In this document: in pieces, positions 10,601 through 22,984 of the stretch
Position numbering within the stretch: position 1 is the first letter of the stretch
Layout: every line of letters begins with the position of its first letter
Source of the DNA: Cydia pomonella
Lineage: Eukaryota > Arthropoda > Insecta > Lepidoptera > Tortricidae
Reading direction: 5' to 3'
DNA length: 64,000 bases
Assembly (NCBI RefSeq): GCF_033807575.1
Contig: NC_084707.1
Span: forward strand, 26,313,888 to 26,377,887
Translations under genes and position numbers: made by a program
Notes under the pieces: model-generated
Database searches by the model: none
Told to the model about the DNA's origin: nothing
What the model saw: only the letters and a program-made list of their open reading frames with translations

Positions 10601-12274
10601 TTATTTAGGATTACCAACATACACATTAATGTACACATTCTGATTCTCAAGTTGAACTTCTACCGATCGACCAGACGATATAGACCAGTTTCAACACCTA
10701 TAGAAGCGCAATAGTAATAGGCCACCAATATAAGTTAATATCTGAACTGTCTAAAAACAACCCCTGCAGACATTTTCTCAGCAACAGAGTAGTCAAAGCG
10801 TGGAACAAACTACCAGAAGATGTGGTCTCAGCACTGATTGTCAATCAGTTTAAGAACAAACTAGACAAATACTTAACCAGTACAAAGAATACATTTTAAG
10901 TGAATATCATTCAGATACAGTTGAGTTGATTGTTTCAACTGATAAACTGATTAATAAATAATAAACTTAATCCTTTTCATAAAATTAATATTCAGAGACT
11001 CGTGCACTTAAATATCAGATCAAATGTGTAAATCAATCACAAGCCAACCGTTTATATTTAGTCAACAGATCTCGCGCCGCGGAAGGAAAGCAAACCCAAG
11101 GAGCCGAAACCTTCTCGCGGCGACGGCGACGACATCGTTCGGACGCGCACGTACGACCTGCACATCACGTACGACAAGTACTACCAGACCCCGCGGCTGT
11201 GGCTCATAGGGTACGACGAGGTGAGAACTAAAGTATTCATCATTGTGTTTACGTAATGTTTACCTTTTCAGCCTTCGAATTAATAACTTACTGCTCACTA
11301 GAGGCCGCTTCGAGCAAAGAATTCAAGTCATATGTTTCAATATAATTTCAAATCTCAAAACATAAAACGTGTTTGCAACAGTGATATTAATTTGACGGTC
11401 ATCCTCCAGAGCCGGGCGCTGCTGAGCGTGGAGGCGCTGTACGAGGACGTGTCGGCCGAGCACGCCAAGCGCACCGTCACCATGGAGGCGCACCCGCACC
11501 TCGCCGGGCCCGGCATGGCGTCCGTGCACCCGTGCCGGTAGCTACAACTATATACTTTACATGTCGTCGGGTGACAACCAAACCTCAACAATAGGGTTGT
11601 TTCCATCTACAAATCTTAGGGCAGAATTGTATCCCAATAAATTATTTTGGATTATAAGAACATGTTAAACTACTTTTAGGGGACCTGTAATGACCATATT
11701 TTTGTAAATATTGAATTTAAATATCTTTTGGCACACGTCACGTGACCAAACTCGAAACGTCATTGAGGATTCTGATGCCGTCGCAACTCTCGGATTGACA
11801 CTGTTGACAGTTAGGCGATAAACAACAAATGACAAATGTCAGTTGACAGTTCGTATCTTCTACGTGTGTATGTAACAAACTGTAAACTGTGACGCCACAC
11901 AATTTTCAAAAAGCGTTTTGGGCGCGAAAGCATCTGTCAAAATATATTTTGTTAATTTAACATATTTATAGCCGTTTTTAGTATAAAAGCTGAATTTTAG
12001 GGAAACTTTTAGTTAATATAGAACGTAATACAAGCGTTTCAAAAAATTGGAAACAACCCTATTAAAAAATAACTACACGGTAGCTGTGAGTGTGATATGA
12101 TATGTGTATCTTGCTTCCAGACACGCAGAAGTGATGAAGAAAATAATAGAGACGGTAACGGAGAGCGGCGGGGAAATGGGTGTTCACTCGTACCTCATCG
12201 TGTTCCTTAAATTCGTGCAAACGGTCATCCCCACCATCGAGTATGACTTCACGCAGAACTTCGCCATCAACTAG
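7686..12274 (+). CDS. Atg3: Autophagy-related 3, E2-like conjugating enzyme (Atg3)
   Basis: Atg3 receives Atg8 from Atg7 as a thioester and transfers it to phosphatidylethanolamine on the phagophore. Exons: 7686-7757, 8046-8234, 9078-9191, 10384-10542, 11062-11220, 11410-11537 and 12121-12274. All junctions are GT..AG and the frame is continuous, giving 324 aa, normal for the family. The N-terminus MQSVINTVKGTALG is the amphipathic membrane-sensing helix. Residues 25-87 carry LTPEEFVAAGDHLVHHCPTW. Exon 4 supplies the acidic flexible region (DDDDDDEEEEE). Exon 5 has the E2 core (TYDLHITYDKYYQTPRLWL). Exon 6 ends with the HPC motif, catalytic Cys at residue 273. The C-terminus ends TQNFAIN. Introns hold an RTE fragment, a TIR element, a LINE tail and MITE A. 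None of its exon ends carries a tandem array, unlike tweek and Fis1. Confidence 0.97.
8415..8720 (-). mobile_element. 5'-truncated RTE-type LINE 3' end
   Basis: The minus strand encodes a short RTE C-terminal segment (RPLMRWDDDIAQVAG...SWSRVATDR), and the 3' end is an (AATAA)-like repeat at 8415-8432. A 12-bp direct repeat ggtgcagataaa at 8403-8414 and 8721-8732 flanks it, as expected for target-primed insertion. Located in Atg3 intron 2. Confidence 0.8.
9358..10035. mobile_element. Dispersed TIR element, gggttccgta type (family D, copy 1)
   Basis: Begins agggttccgtagccaaatgg at 9358 and closes with the inverted ctacggaaccct at about 9984-9995, followed by a conserved-looking ctcttggccgg tail. 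The interior has a gtctgtctgtctg run. It has no coding capacity. A second copy of the same family lies at 49893-50548. Located in Atg3 intron 3. Confidence 0.65.
10655..10935 (+). mobile_element. Non-LTR retrotransposon C-terminal tail
   Basis: The plus strand at about 10760-10899 encodes a typical end of a LINE ORF2 (RVVKAWNKLPEDVVSA then FKNKLDKYL and a stop). The part upstream contains stops. It is a short 5'-truncated fragment in Atg3 intron 4. Confidence 0.7.
11594..12059 (+). mobile_element. TA-flanked MITE (family A, copy 2, intact)
   Basis: 466 bp with perfect GGGTTGTTTCC / GGAAACAACCC ends and TA on both sides, uninterrupted. It lies in Atg3 intron 6 and ends about 60 bp before the acceptor of the last exon. 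It serves as the reference for the interrupted copy at 1935-3801 and the reversed copy at 47099-47562. Confidence 0.85.
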
Positions 12275-12297
12275 ACTGTCCTCGCGCGCAGCGACCT

Positions 12298-12399
12298 TTG
12301 TCAGTAGAAAAGGGCGGCAAATTTAAAAAAAAATTGGCGCGAAGGCGGAGAGTTGACTTTCCGTAGAAAATTGAATTTCCCGCCTTTTCTACTGACAAG
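12298..12399. mobile_element. Short hairpin MITE just after the Atg3 stop codon
   Basis: ttgtcagtagaaaagggcgg at 12298 returns inverted at about 12374-12399 (cccgccttttctactgacaa), giving arms of about 25 bp around a loop of about 50 bp. It starts 24 bp after the Atg3 stop and so probably lies in the 3' UTR. Confidence 0.7.
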
Positions 12400-15300
12400 T
12401 TCGCCTGTATTCAGTATATTTAATCGATCCGATGGGGCGATGCGTGCCGGGACGGGTGCGAGCGAAAAATCTGATGAAAAGCTTCCGCTTAGGACAGATG
12501 TTACTAGCGCATGGTTTACTGGTAATAGCGAGTGCGGCATCTAGCTCTGTGGATCTTGGAAACAAATATTGATAATATTTCCAAAACTTTTGTACAAAAC
12601 ACCTTTTGTGTTGGAACTTATTTGTTGGAGGTTTTCTTTTTTGAATTGGCACTTCAGACTGGCAAAAAGGTCACATTTTTCATTTATTTAGAAAACGTTT
12701 TTGTTCAGATTGTAAATTTTCTGCGAAACATTCATTTTATAGAATTATTTGAGAATCTGCATCAGAAGTGCTAACGGTTCTAAAAAAAGAAAACCCAAAA
12801 GAAATTTCTGAGGGTAAAGTTCATACCATTTAAGCTGTCGCAAACTTATTATGTAGACGAAATTTAGTCAGACGAGGCCAATTTCGTCTGTTTAGGTATA
12901 TCTAGTTTTTGGAGTTCAGTCGCTTTTATCTTGAAATCTACGGTTACATTAGAGACCGTGCGGGTTAGAGGGTCTGCCATCTCGGGACCTGAATCGAAAG
13001 AGAAAACAATTTACGCTTCTAAGCAGGTGCCGCCCCCTACACTTCACGCTGGCTCTATTTCGCATAGTACAGACCCTGCCATCTAGTGGCTTAAATCTGA
13101 AAATGGAAACTTGACATAACGCTTCGCGCCAATGAATAGGGGGTTTCTGGGTTCTGTGTCGGCTACAGTTCATGCAGTTTCTCGCCAGCTAGTGCAAACA
13201 CTAACACTGAATGATGGCACGGTTTTGTATATTTCAACTTTGGAATTAGCTACATTTCGGTATCGCCATTTGAAAAACCTTCGCTGTAATTACCAGCTAG
13301 GATATTTGCTGAAAATGCTAAGCAATAATGCTCCATATTCCTTAATGATAAAGTTTAGTACATTGGTGCTTTTGTGGTCGCAATAAGGTTCTCGTTTGCT
13401 TAGCGTTGTATCGGCGCCAAGAAGCAATATCGTTTAGTATTTTAAGAAATTCAATACATTTTTGTTTTTGGGGCATGATGAAAACGTGGAGAGGGATACA
13501 AAAACAAATTTTTCATTAAACACGACTGTTGACACATGAAATCTTGCCTTCGTCGACGTTTAAGAAACTACAGTCGGCAGCAAAAATATCTAAGTGGAGC
13601 AGATGTTCAAAACGACATTTCAGAACGGTTCAAACCATTCTGAACACCTCAGTACATTAGCTGCTTATATAATTATCCCTGTACGTTATTTATTAGAGTC
13701 GAGCCATGCTAACTCTGCACACCCTTTGCTATGACAAAGTGTGGAACTGCTGTCATTAACTTCAAATATGACGTTCAGTATGGCTCTTAGTCACGTCAAA
13801 GTCGGTATATTTAGAGTGCTTAGACGTTCGAATGGCGTGGTAATGGTATTTTAAAAAAGGCAGATTCTATAACTGATGGTGTTTTATACAATCGTTATAT
13901 AATAGAGAGCTTTGCAGTTAAGTACCGTGTTCATAGATACATTGATTGAGATGTGTAAAATCTAAGACACTTCCGCGCTTCGAATTTGACAAATAAACGA
14001 GATAACTTTGATTGTCAAAAGTTGACGTTTGACAATTCAGTGACCACAAAACATGGCGCAGTACATGATTTGGGTGTTAAACTAAGGGGCACGTTTTTTT
14101 GTTAGACTTAACCTTTCTATTACAATCAATTCTCTTTGTCGTGATTAGACAACGAAGCTTGCTGAGTTTGCTAAGTAAGGTAAGAGATTGAAAAGCGTTA
14201 TTATATCACAATTGTATACAATACTTTTTCTACGAGTCATCTAAAATAGTACTTTTTTACTATAATACCTAAATAAATAATGGAAAGTGGTAGGTATCTC
14301 AGTAAGCAAAAATGTAGTACAAAAGACATAAACGCGCGACTATTTAGTCCCACTCCGCGCCCGTTTAGTCTTTTCTTTGGGAGCGCCGAGGCACGTGATG
14401 GGTAAGAAAAAAATATAGTTGACTACAGTATATCGAAATGAATATTATAGTTGAGTTGGGAGCCCATACATGAACACGCAATTATAGTTTGGTATACGAA
14501 GTCTTAATTCAACCATTACAGTCGATGGTTAGAAAAATGATATTAGCCAACGAATTTAAACATGTTTAGTAATGCCATTGCAATAGTAGAGAACTTATCA
14601 CATTTATATAAGAGCTAGACATTATATAATATTAGTACAAATAATTGCTGTAACCACAAAATAAAATAAAAATTGTCCTCCCTATGAAATCATAGTGATG
14701 TTCGGATATTTTCACAACTTCTTGTCTTGTAATGCTACACACATTTTTATTTAAGCTAATTTAGAAAGTGGGATCAAGCCAATTCTGCATGCCACTTGCA
14801 ATAACAAAGTGTGGAATATCATAATTAATGTCAATTTTTCTATGAAAATATGACGTATATAATGACAACGCCGCACTTTATCATATTGATGCTGGTGCAA
14901 TGTTAGCTTAGACGGACTCTTATCTATTTAATTTTGTTATATTACATTTAAAACTTGTTACACTTGCGATTGTGGTACCTAAACCTAGAAGAGCGTTTCT
15001 TTTTTTGTTATTCATTTATTGCCACTTTTGTGTTATTTTTCGTCAGAATAGCGAGTCCTTTTCATCCTTGTAGGGGAAAAAATGACAAAATTTCCATACG
15101 TCGTTCAAACTTTCCTTTTTGTTACCGCCATACAAAGAATATGGGGACATGGTAACACAATAGGAAAAAACTCTGGGACTTTTTATTACCATTAGGATCG
15201 TAAGAGCTCGGAATTCTGAGAAGAAATAAGTTAATGAAAAAATACAAAAATAATGAAAGAGGCATGGTTTTTTAAGAATCGCTCGGACGTTTTTAGTATT

Positions 15301-15597
15301 AAATTGCGCCGATTTTGTGAAAATTACCAATTTTCGTAATTTAATTTCCTACGATTACACGTCGAGATCGTCGATATGTTATGTTATGTTATGATACAGT
15401 CTTATGTTATGTTAATCACAGTAAAGCAATGAAACACGTAAAGCTTTACTTTTTATACAAAATCTTGTTTTTTATCATAATTAATTTTGTTAATTATAAA
15501 GAATTAAAGATATGTATTGTGCGGTTTGGAAACATTCCTACGGAACGTCCAGCAGCTGTTGCGGTCGCTGATAAAAGATTATGCTTTCAAAGTATTG
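12400..15597. other. Intergenic region with two copies of a short dispersed repeat
   Basis: No gene is visible. About 13691-13800 and 14760-14890 are related to each other (shared ctctgcacaccctttgctatgac / aacaaagtgtgg blocks). About 14170-14290 matches sequence near 44090-44140 and 44370-44415 (gagattgaaaagc...tatcac). A (atgtt)n run sits at 15378-15415. The remainder is featureless AT-rich sequence. Confidence 0.5.
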
Positions 15598-17206
15598 TCA
15601 CCTACAAAAATATGTTACATAACGAAGGCTGCAAAAATATCTGATATGATCCTACAGGCCAATTCCAACAATATAATGTGATACTTATCTGACATCATTC
15701 CAATATGAGATGGTTCCAATCTCCTTTAGAGGACCTGCCGAATTGCGCATTATGTCAACCTTCAACCAAAAACGTCACTCTTGACAGATCAGTATCAAAT
15801 TGGAAGGCTTAGAACTTTTGGTAGCATACTGTGGTTCGAGAATCTATGGAGTCGCAAAACATTTTTTTTTAAAAGCCGAAGTCAAAGTAAATATTACATG
15901 TATATTTATATGTAAAAATTAAGTAAATGCTGGTAAACTAAATAAACGGTTGTGGTATTGGGTAGGGGTAGGTAATTTTTTGATGAAAAAAATATTTCCT
16001 CTACCATCGTAAAGAATGTGTTTAGATAAGAGTGTTATGTTCAGTTTTATTCTCCAATCAATATTTACAGAGATATACTGAAGAACCCCAATACTCTTTA
16101 AATATTGATCGGAGAAAAAACTGTATCTAGCAAAACTTCTTCCTCCTGCCCTTATCCCACATTATGTGGGGTCGGCACAACATGTTATTCTCTTCCATTC
16201 TCCTCTATTTTTCGTCACCTCAGCACTCACTCCTTTCTTTCTCATATCCTCTTTCACACAATCCATCCATCGTTTTTTCGGTCTACCATCCGCTCTCCGT
16301 CCATCAACATTCATTCCTAACATTCTTTTTCCTATAAGGCATTCATCCCTCCTCATTAAATGCCCATACCACGCTAACCTACCACTCCTTATCTTCTCCG
16401 CTACCGGTGCTACTTTCAAATTTCCCCTTATATACTAATTCTTAATCCGATCCTTTCTCGTCACTCCACACATCCATCTCAACATTCTCATTTCCGCGGC
16501 GTGCACTCTTCTTTCATCCGTCACTTTCGTCGCCCAGCATTCTGATCCATACATTACAAGAGGTCTCACGATCGTCCTGTAGATTTTCCCCTTAAGTTTA
16601 AGGGGCATTCGTGGATCGCAAGTTGTTCCAGAAACCTGTCGCCATTTCATCCATCCCGCATTTATTCTATTTTTCACGTCACGGTCGATGTTGCCGTCAC
16701 ATAACTGGCAGGAAGTGGCACAGGATCGAGACAGGTGGCGTTCTCTCATTTTGGAGGCCAAGACCCTCATTGGATCACTGCGCCACAATAGTTAGTTAAC
16801 AAAACATTATTTAAACACATTCTTTACGATGGTAAAAGAAAAGAAAATCCAAAATTTATATGTTCCATAAACGACCCTCCTATCCCAATCGTTTATTCTG
16901 TTTACTAGCATTTACGTAATTTTTACATATACATACTATACTTACTTTGACTTTGAAAAAATAAAATGTTGCGACTCCATGGATTCTAGAACCACGGTAT
17001 GCTACTAAAAGTCCTAAGCCTACAAATTGGATTTAATTGCTAAAACTAGAATCTAAGAACTTCACTTTTGACCCTGACAGATCAGTATCATATTGGAATG
17101 AGATTTAATAACTAAAACTCGAATTGGCCTGTTACTTGTGGAGCCATAATAAGAGCGGCTCACATATTTTTGCACCCTTCGAAGAGTAACATATTATTGC
17201 AGGTGA
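15598..17206. mobile_element. Large inverted repeat with an RTE fragment in its centre
   Basis: Left arm 15598-16023 and right arm 16815-17206 are inverted copies (tcacctacaaaaatatgtta against taacatattattgcaggtga at the outer ends; taccatcgtaaagaatgtgt against its complement at the inner ends). The arms diverge by substitutions and small indels. The centre holds the LINE fragment at 16133-16795. This looks like a foldback or TIR element that later received a LINE. No transposase is seen. Confidence 0.75.
16133..16795 (-). mobile_element. RTE-type LINE, C-terminal fragment
   Basis: Minus-strand frames 16788-16435 and 16419-16162 encode consecutive parts of an RTE ORF2 C-terminus (GNIDRDVKNRINAGWMKWR, RPLVMYGSECWATK, then SGRLAWYGHLMRRDE and DGRRADGRPKKRWMD). 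A stop at 16437 and a frame break separate them. Upstream RT motifs are absent, so the copy is dead. Confidence 0.85.
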
Positions 17207-18295
17207 CTTTACGTAATTAAGTTTTTTTTAGTTTTGAAAGTCATTCTAACCTTTCGTATGCGCCTGTCAAATAATTGCCATTTATTTAGCAACCATGACA
17301 TGTCATGTTTCAATTGAAGTTGTTTGAATATATATGGAGCAGACCTGTTCCTAAGCATACCAAAGGCTTTACATTTTCAAGTTATTCCCAGCTGTTACCA
17401 CTGGGGAAGAAAGAGCAGTAATTACCAGTTGTAACAACGGGGAAAACCGACAGATGTATATTAATCGATCGCAACAACTCTGAGAAAGTAGTTTTATTCT
17501 TCAGGCTTGACATTCTGATGCATCTGGCTGGATTTATATACGCGATCTTTTTTATACTGATGTGGTTTTGATATTATTACGTAAGAATTATAAGCAATGT
17601 TATTATATTATTTAGCTCGAGAATAAACTTTTAAATCCGCAGTACACTTTAAGTTGTGTAAATCTTTTATTTATGAGCATGTTGATTGTGCATTATTTTT
17701 ACATAATCTTTTATTAAATGAATATTTTGCTACCATTTACTCGTTTTATTTTAGATTTAACATGACAAATGCTATATGTCCAGCCTAAAAGAGTTCATAA
17801 CTTCATATTAACCCTTTTCCAGGCCGCACCAATCTACAAGGTTTTCCCAAAAAATCCAAATATATTCCAAAAGTGTTATCTAATTTGAACCTTAAATCGG
17901 AATGATTAAGTTGAAATTCTATTGGCGCGTATGTGGTCGATAAATTGTACTATACCTGCAAAAGGGTTAAAGTCTAATTAAACAATGAAACAGAAAATAG
18001 TTCTAATAATTTATTCGTATCACATTATGTACAAGTTACCAGTTCAATAATAAAAATATAATCAGTACATATAAGAAACTTCGACCTACTTATTCAATAA
18101 CATAATATACAAATTTATACATAGCTGCCGCTTTCGCGAATTTCCCTACTGGTCGATCGATCGTCGGGAATACTGACAATAAATCCCCGAACACCACAAC
18201 TGACGGGAAATCCTTTTTTACTGCACTGGGACGATGATGCTAATGTCGGCTAGTTATTATTATTACCATAAATGATGTCAGTCATTTAGCTAATA
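17207..18295. other. Intergenic, no recognised content
   Basis: AT-rich sequence without conserved frames, tandem repeats or clear element ends. Confidence 0.5.
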
Positions 18296-18472
18296 GGCGG
18301 ATCCACACAGAGTGAGCATACGCGCGAAGCAATTTCCTCGCGCTCAAAACGGCCAGTGTAGTGTAGTGTGTGTAAAACGTGCGCTCTGCCTCGGCCGAGG
18401 CACGTCTACATGGGCCGTTTTGTGCGCGAGGAAATTGCTTCGCGCATATGGTCGCTCTGTGTGGACCCGCCC
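18296..18472. mobile_element. GC-rich hairpin MITE (family B, copy 2)
   Basis: A near-palindrome of 177 bp. ggcggatccacacagagtga at 18296 mirrors tcgctctgtgtggacccgcc at 18453-18472, and the inner blocks gcgaagcaatttcctcgcgc and gcgcgaggaaattgcttcgc are exact complements. Same family as 5048-5231. Confidence 0.85.
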
Positions 18473-19162
18473 TAATGAAGTACAACTTTTTGGAAATGTC
18501 ATCTCGAAAGACTTGTTATTTGGTTTTCGTTTACAAAATTGTACGTGTAGGTGCGAGGCGGCGACAGATGGGAATGATTTAAACGAAGCGCCTATTCTGT
18601 GCCCGACGAGGACATATTGTAATACATTTTTTTTTATATCACATGGAATAGACGATAGGCCTCCTCGTTACGCCAATACGTAGAGACTACTCACTGAATA
18701 CTCGGACGCATTTACGTCAGTATTTCCAACGACAAGTTGCAGCCTACTCGTAGCTACGGAACGGGAGCAGCCTCCCGTGTACTCTACAAGAAGCTATGAT
18801 TGCTGGACGCCGGCTACACGGCGCGAGAGGCAGTGACTCCCCTGAACACACTAGTTATGACTTTTATATTATAGAGAATCCAATTTTAGCGTAATAACAT
18901 AATACAGTCCGATTCATCAAACATTAAATCATATTACAGTAGTTGAAACGATTTCAGTGGCGCATTTTATCTTCAAGGACTACTACAAGAGAATATGTAT
19001 AGGTATACTTAACGCATTCGTGTAACGGATTTTAACAACTAAGGAAAATGCGCCATCGCCAACCCAGGACCACCTGCTATCGGCTTCAGCATCATGTCTA
19101 GAGCTACCACAATGTCGTATCCAAATTATCTATGTGCTTCGTTGTGTTTCTAGCAGAATGAT
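18473..19162. other. Intergenic, no recognised content
   Basis: No gene or repeat that I can support. Confidence 0.45.
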
Positions 19163-19302
19163 AGAGTCAGACCAAGATAACTCTGCAGCCATTTTTATAG
19201 CACAGACGAATCTCATCATCATCATCTATAAAATTACGACGTTTAAATAACACTTGAACGTCTGTGCTATGAAAATCGCCGCAGCTAGGTTGGTCTTACT
19301 CT
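19163..19302. mobile_element. Hairpin MITE
   Basis: agagtcagaccaagataact at 19163 returns inverted at the right end (tggtcttactct, 19291-19302), and the inner arms contain tagcacagacg against cgtctgtgcta. The loop contains (cat)n. No coding capacity. Confidence 0.75.
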
Positions 19303-20289
19303 AATGCGATGCTCACACCGCTGTCCCAATACTAGCATCTCCAATGTACCTATCTCGCAAACTTGAGGATTAAAGCAATAAACAAAGGGTCTACCTACAC
19401 CGTTCACAATTAAAAACTATAAACACACAGACAAACGTATTCAAACCATTATACATAATAATATCTTTGGAATTGTAAAAAGGAAAATTTAGTTATACAA
19501 TGGACGATTTCAACAATTTATATGAAGGATCGATTGTACTTAGCATTAAAATCAACTACTACCATAATATCCGATATATTTGAAAAATTACATCGTCATA
19601 ATCATATTAAATGTATAAATATAATATCGTATTCAAAACCGTGTTAACAGAGAATGTTATCTATTTAAAGCATATTTTGTCGTCCGGTTCGTACTATCTG
19701 CGAGTCCTATACAATCAGGAATATACACATTACCTCGAAAGCATTGTGTACAACATTTTATACTCATGGTCGTTCTCTTTTGTCATGACCGTTAATAAAT
19801 TTTACTGCTTACTTCTGCCAATTTATGTCGATAATTTATTTCTTGAATTTAAGTACATTACTGATACAAATCTCATTTGGGTCTAAGATCCATTTGATCT
19901 TTATTAATTAACATACCCATTTCTTTAATTTTCTCGATGTTCTGATACTCGAATTGAATTCTGTTTGTATGAAGTCAAATACGATTTTTCGATTCGCGCT
20001 CAATCACATGGTTTGTGAACAATTTACAAACTAATAGTATCATCATGTTTATACAAAATATGTCGATGATTGCTCGTCATCTTCACTTCTTTTCTACCAA
20101 CAAAGTATTTTGAATTCTTGTATTAATTTTAGATTCCTTAAATCGAACCTACACCACAAATCCACGAAACTCCAAGCCGAACGCAGTTATTTTAGTTTTA
20201 AACTCACAATCTGTAATGCGACGATACGTGAATCGTAATACTTTAAGACGTGAAATTTGACTTATGCTATACTCGTGGAATCAAGAGCA
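19303..20289. other. Downstream flank of tweek
   Basis: AT-rich. It should contain the tweek polyadenylation site if the 3' UTR crosses the terminal-exon array, but I could not single out a convincing signal close to the array. No gene is visible. Confidence 0.45.
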
Positions 20290-22984
20290 CAGCAGCTTGT
20301 CGAGCGGGTCGAGTCAAGTCTAGCTCGGGGCCGGCTTGTGCGGCAGCAGCGCGACGAGCCGCAGCAGCTTGTCGAGCGGGTCGAGTCAAGTCTAGCTCGG
20401 GGCCGGCTTGTGCGGCAGCAGCGCGACGAGCCGCAGCAGCTTGTCGAGCGGGTCGAGTCAAGTCTAGCTCGGGGCCGGCTTGTGCGGCAGCAGCGCGACG
20501 AGCCGCAGCAGCTTGTCGAGCGGGTCGAGTCAAGTCTAGCTCGGGGCCGGCTTGTGCGGCAGCAGCGCGACGAGCCGCAGCAGCTTGTCGAGCGGGTCGA
20601 GTAAAGTCTAGCTCGGGGCCGGCTTGTGCGGCAGCAGCGCGACGAGCCGCAGCAGCTTGTCGAGCGGGTCGAGTCAAGTCTAGCTCGGGGCCGGCTTGTG
20701 CGGCAGCAGCGCGACGAGCCGCAGCAGCTTGTCGAGCGGGTCGAGTCAAGTCTAGCTCGGGGCCGGCTTGTGCGGCAGCAGCGCGACGAGCCGCAGCAGC
20801 TTGTCGAGCGGGTCGAGTAAAGTCTAGCTCGGGGCCGGCTTGTGCGGCAGCAGCGCGACGAGCCGCAGCAGCTTGTCGAGCGGGTCGAGTCAAGTCTAGC
20901 TCGGGGCCGGCTTGTGCGGCAGCAGCGCGACGAGCCGCAGCAGCTTGTCGAGCGGGTCGAGTCAAGTCTAGCTCGGGGCCGGCTTGTGCGGCAGCAGCGC
21001 GACGAGCCGCAGCAGCTTGTCGAGCGGGTCGAGTCAAGTCTAGCTCGGGGCCGGCTTGTGCGGCAGCAGCGCGACGAGCCGCAGCAGCTTGTCGAGCGGG
21101 TCGAGTCAAGTCTAGCTCGGGGCCGGCTTGTGCGGCAGCAGCGCGACGAGCCGCAGCAGCTTGTCGAGCGGGTCGAGTCAAGTCTAGCTCGGGGCCGGCT
21201 TGTGCGGCAGCAGCGCGACGAGCCGCAGCAGCTTGTCGAGCGGGTCGAGTCAAGTCTAGCTCGGGGCCGGCTTGTGCGGCAGCAGCGCGACGAGCCGCAG
21301 CAGCGCGAGCGCCAGCAGCTTGTCGAGCGGGTCGAGTCAAGTCTAGCTCGGGGCCGGCTTGTGCGGCAGCAGCGCGACGAGCCGCAGCAGGTTGTCGAGC
21401 GGGTCGAGTAAAGTCTAGCTCGGGGGCCGGCTTGTGCGGCAGCAGCGCGACGAGCCGCAGCAGCTTGTCGAGCGGGTCGAGTAAAGTCTAGCTCGGGGCC
21501 GGCTTGTGCGGCAGCAGCGCGACGAGCCGCAGCAGCGCGAGCGCCAGCAGCTTGTCGAGCGGGTCGAGTCAAGTCTAGCTCGGGGCCGGCTTGTGCGGCA
21601 GCAGCGCGACGAGCCGCAGCAGCGCGAGCGCCAGCAGCTTGTCGAGCGGGTCGAGTCAAGTCTAGCTCGGGGCCGGCTTGTGCGGCAGCAGCGCGACGAG
21701 CCGCAGCAGCTTGTCGAGCGGGTCGAGTCAAGTCTAGCTCGGGGCCGGCTTGTGCGGCAGCAGCGCGACGAGCCGCAGCAGCTTGTCGAGCGGGTCGAGT
21801 CAAGTCTAGCTCGGGGCCGGCTTGTGCGGCAGCAGCGCGACGAGCCGCAGCAGCTTGTCGAGCGGGTCGAGTCAAGTCTAGCTCGGGGCCGGCTTGTGCG
21901 GCAGCAGCGCGACGAGCCGCAGCAGCGCGAGCGCCAGCAGCTTGTCGAGCGGGTCGAGTCAAGTCTAGCTCGGGGCCGGCTTGTGCGGCAGCAGCGCGAC
22001 GAGCCGCAGCAGCGCGAGCGCCAGCAGCTTGTCGAGCGGGTCGAGTCAAGTCTAGCTCGGGGCCGGCTTGTGCGGCAGCAGCGCGACGAGCCGCAGCAGC
22101 GCGAGCGCCAGCAGCTTGTCGAGCGGGTCGAGTCAAGTCTAGCTCGGGGCCGGCTTGTGCGGCAGCAGCGCGACGAGCCGCAGCAGCGCGAGCGCCAGCA
22201 GCTTGTCGAGCGGGTCGAGTCAAGTCTAGCTCGGGGCCGGCTTGTGCGGCAGCAGCGCGACGAGCCGCAGCAGCGCGAGCGCCAGCAGCTTGTCGAGCGG
22301 GTCGAGTCAAGTCTAGCTCGGGGCCGGCTTGTGCGGCAGCAGCGCGACGAGCCGCAGCAGCTTGTCGAGCGGGTCGAGTAAAGTCTAGCTCGGGGCCGGC
22401 TTGTGCGGCAGCAGCGCGACGAGCCGCAGCAGCTTGTCGAGCGGGTCGAGTAAAGTCTAGCTCGGGGCCGGCTTGTGCGGCAGCAGCGCGACGAGCCGCA
22501 GCAGCTTGTCGAGCGGGTCGAGTCAAGTCTAGCTCGGGGCCGGCTTGTGCGGCAGCAGCGCGACGAGCCGCAGCAGCTTGTCGAGCGGGTCGAGTCAAGT
22601 CTAGCTCGGGGCCGGCTTGTGCGGCAGCAGCGCGACGAGCCGCAGCAGCTTGTCGAGCGGGTCGAGTCAAGTCTAGCTCGGGGCCGGCTTGTGCGGCAGC
22701 AGCGCGACGAGCCGCAGCAGCTTGTCGAGCGGGTCGAGTCAAGTCTAGCTCGGGGCCGGCTTGTGCGGCAGCAGCGCGACGAGCCGCAGCAGCTTGTCGA
22801 GCGGGTCGAGTCAAGTCTAGCTCGGGGCCGGCTTGTGCGGCAGCAGCGCGACGAGCCGCAGCAGCGCGAGCGCCAGCAGCTTGTCGAGCGGGTCGAGTCA
22901 AGTCTAGCTCGGGGCCGGCTTGTGCGGCAGCAGCGCGACGAGCCGCAGCAGCGCGAGCGCCAGCAGCTTGTCGAGCGGGTCGAG
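20290..22984. repeat. 72/87-bp minisatellite over the tweek stop codon (36 copies)
   Basis: Thirty-six tandem copies made of 72-bp units (25 steps) and 87-bp units (10 steps). The 87-bp form carries an additional cgcgagcgccagcag and is the form contiguous with the coding exon. Each unit on the minus strand holds the last codons (LPHKPAPS) and the TAG stop, so there are up to 36 copies of the end of the gene. Variation is mainly gtcaag/gtaaag and one extra G at about 21421-21430. No good GT donor is present in the unit, in keeping with a terminal exon. The long open frames across it are artefacts of units divisible by three. Confidence 0.97.
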
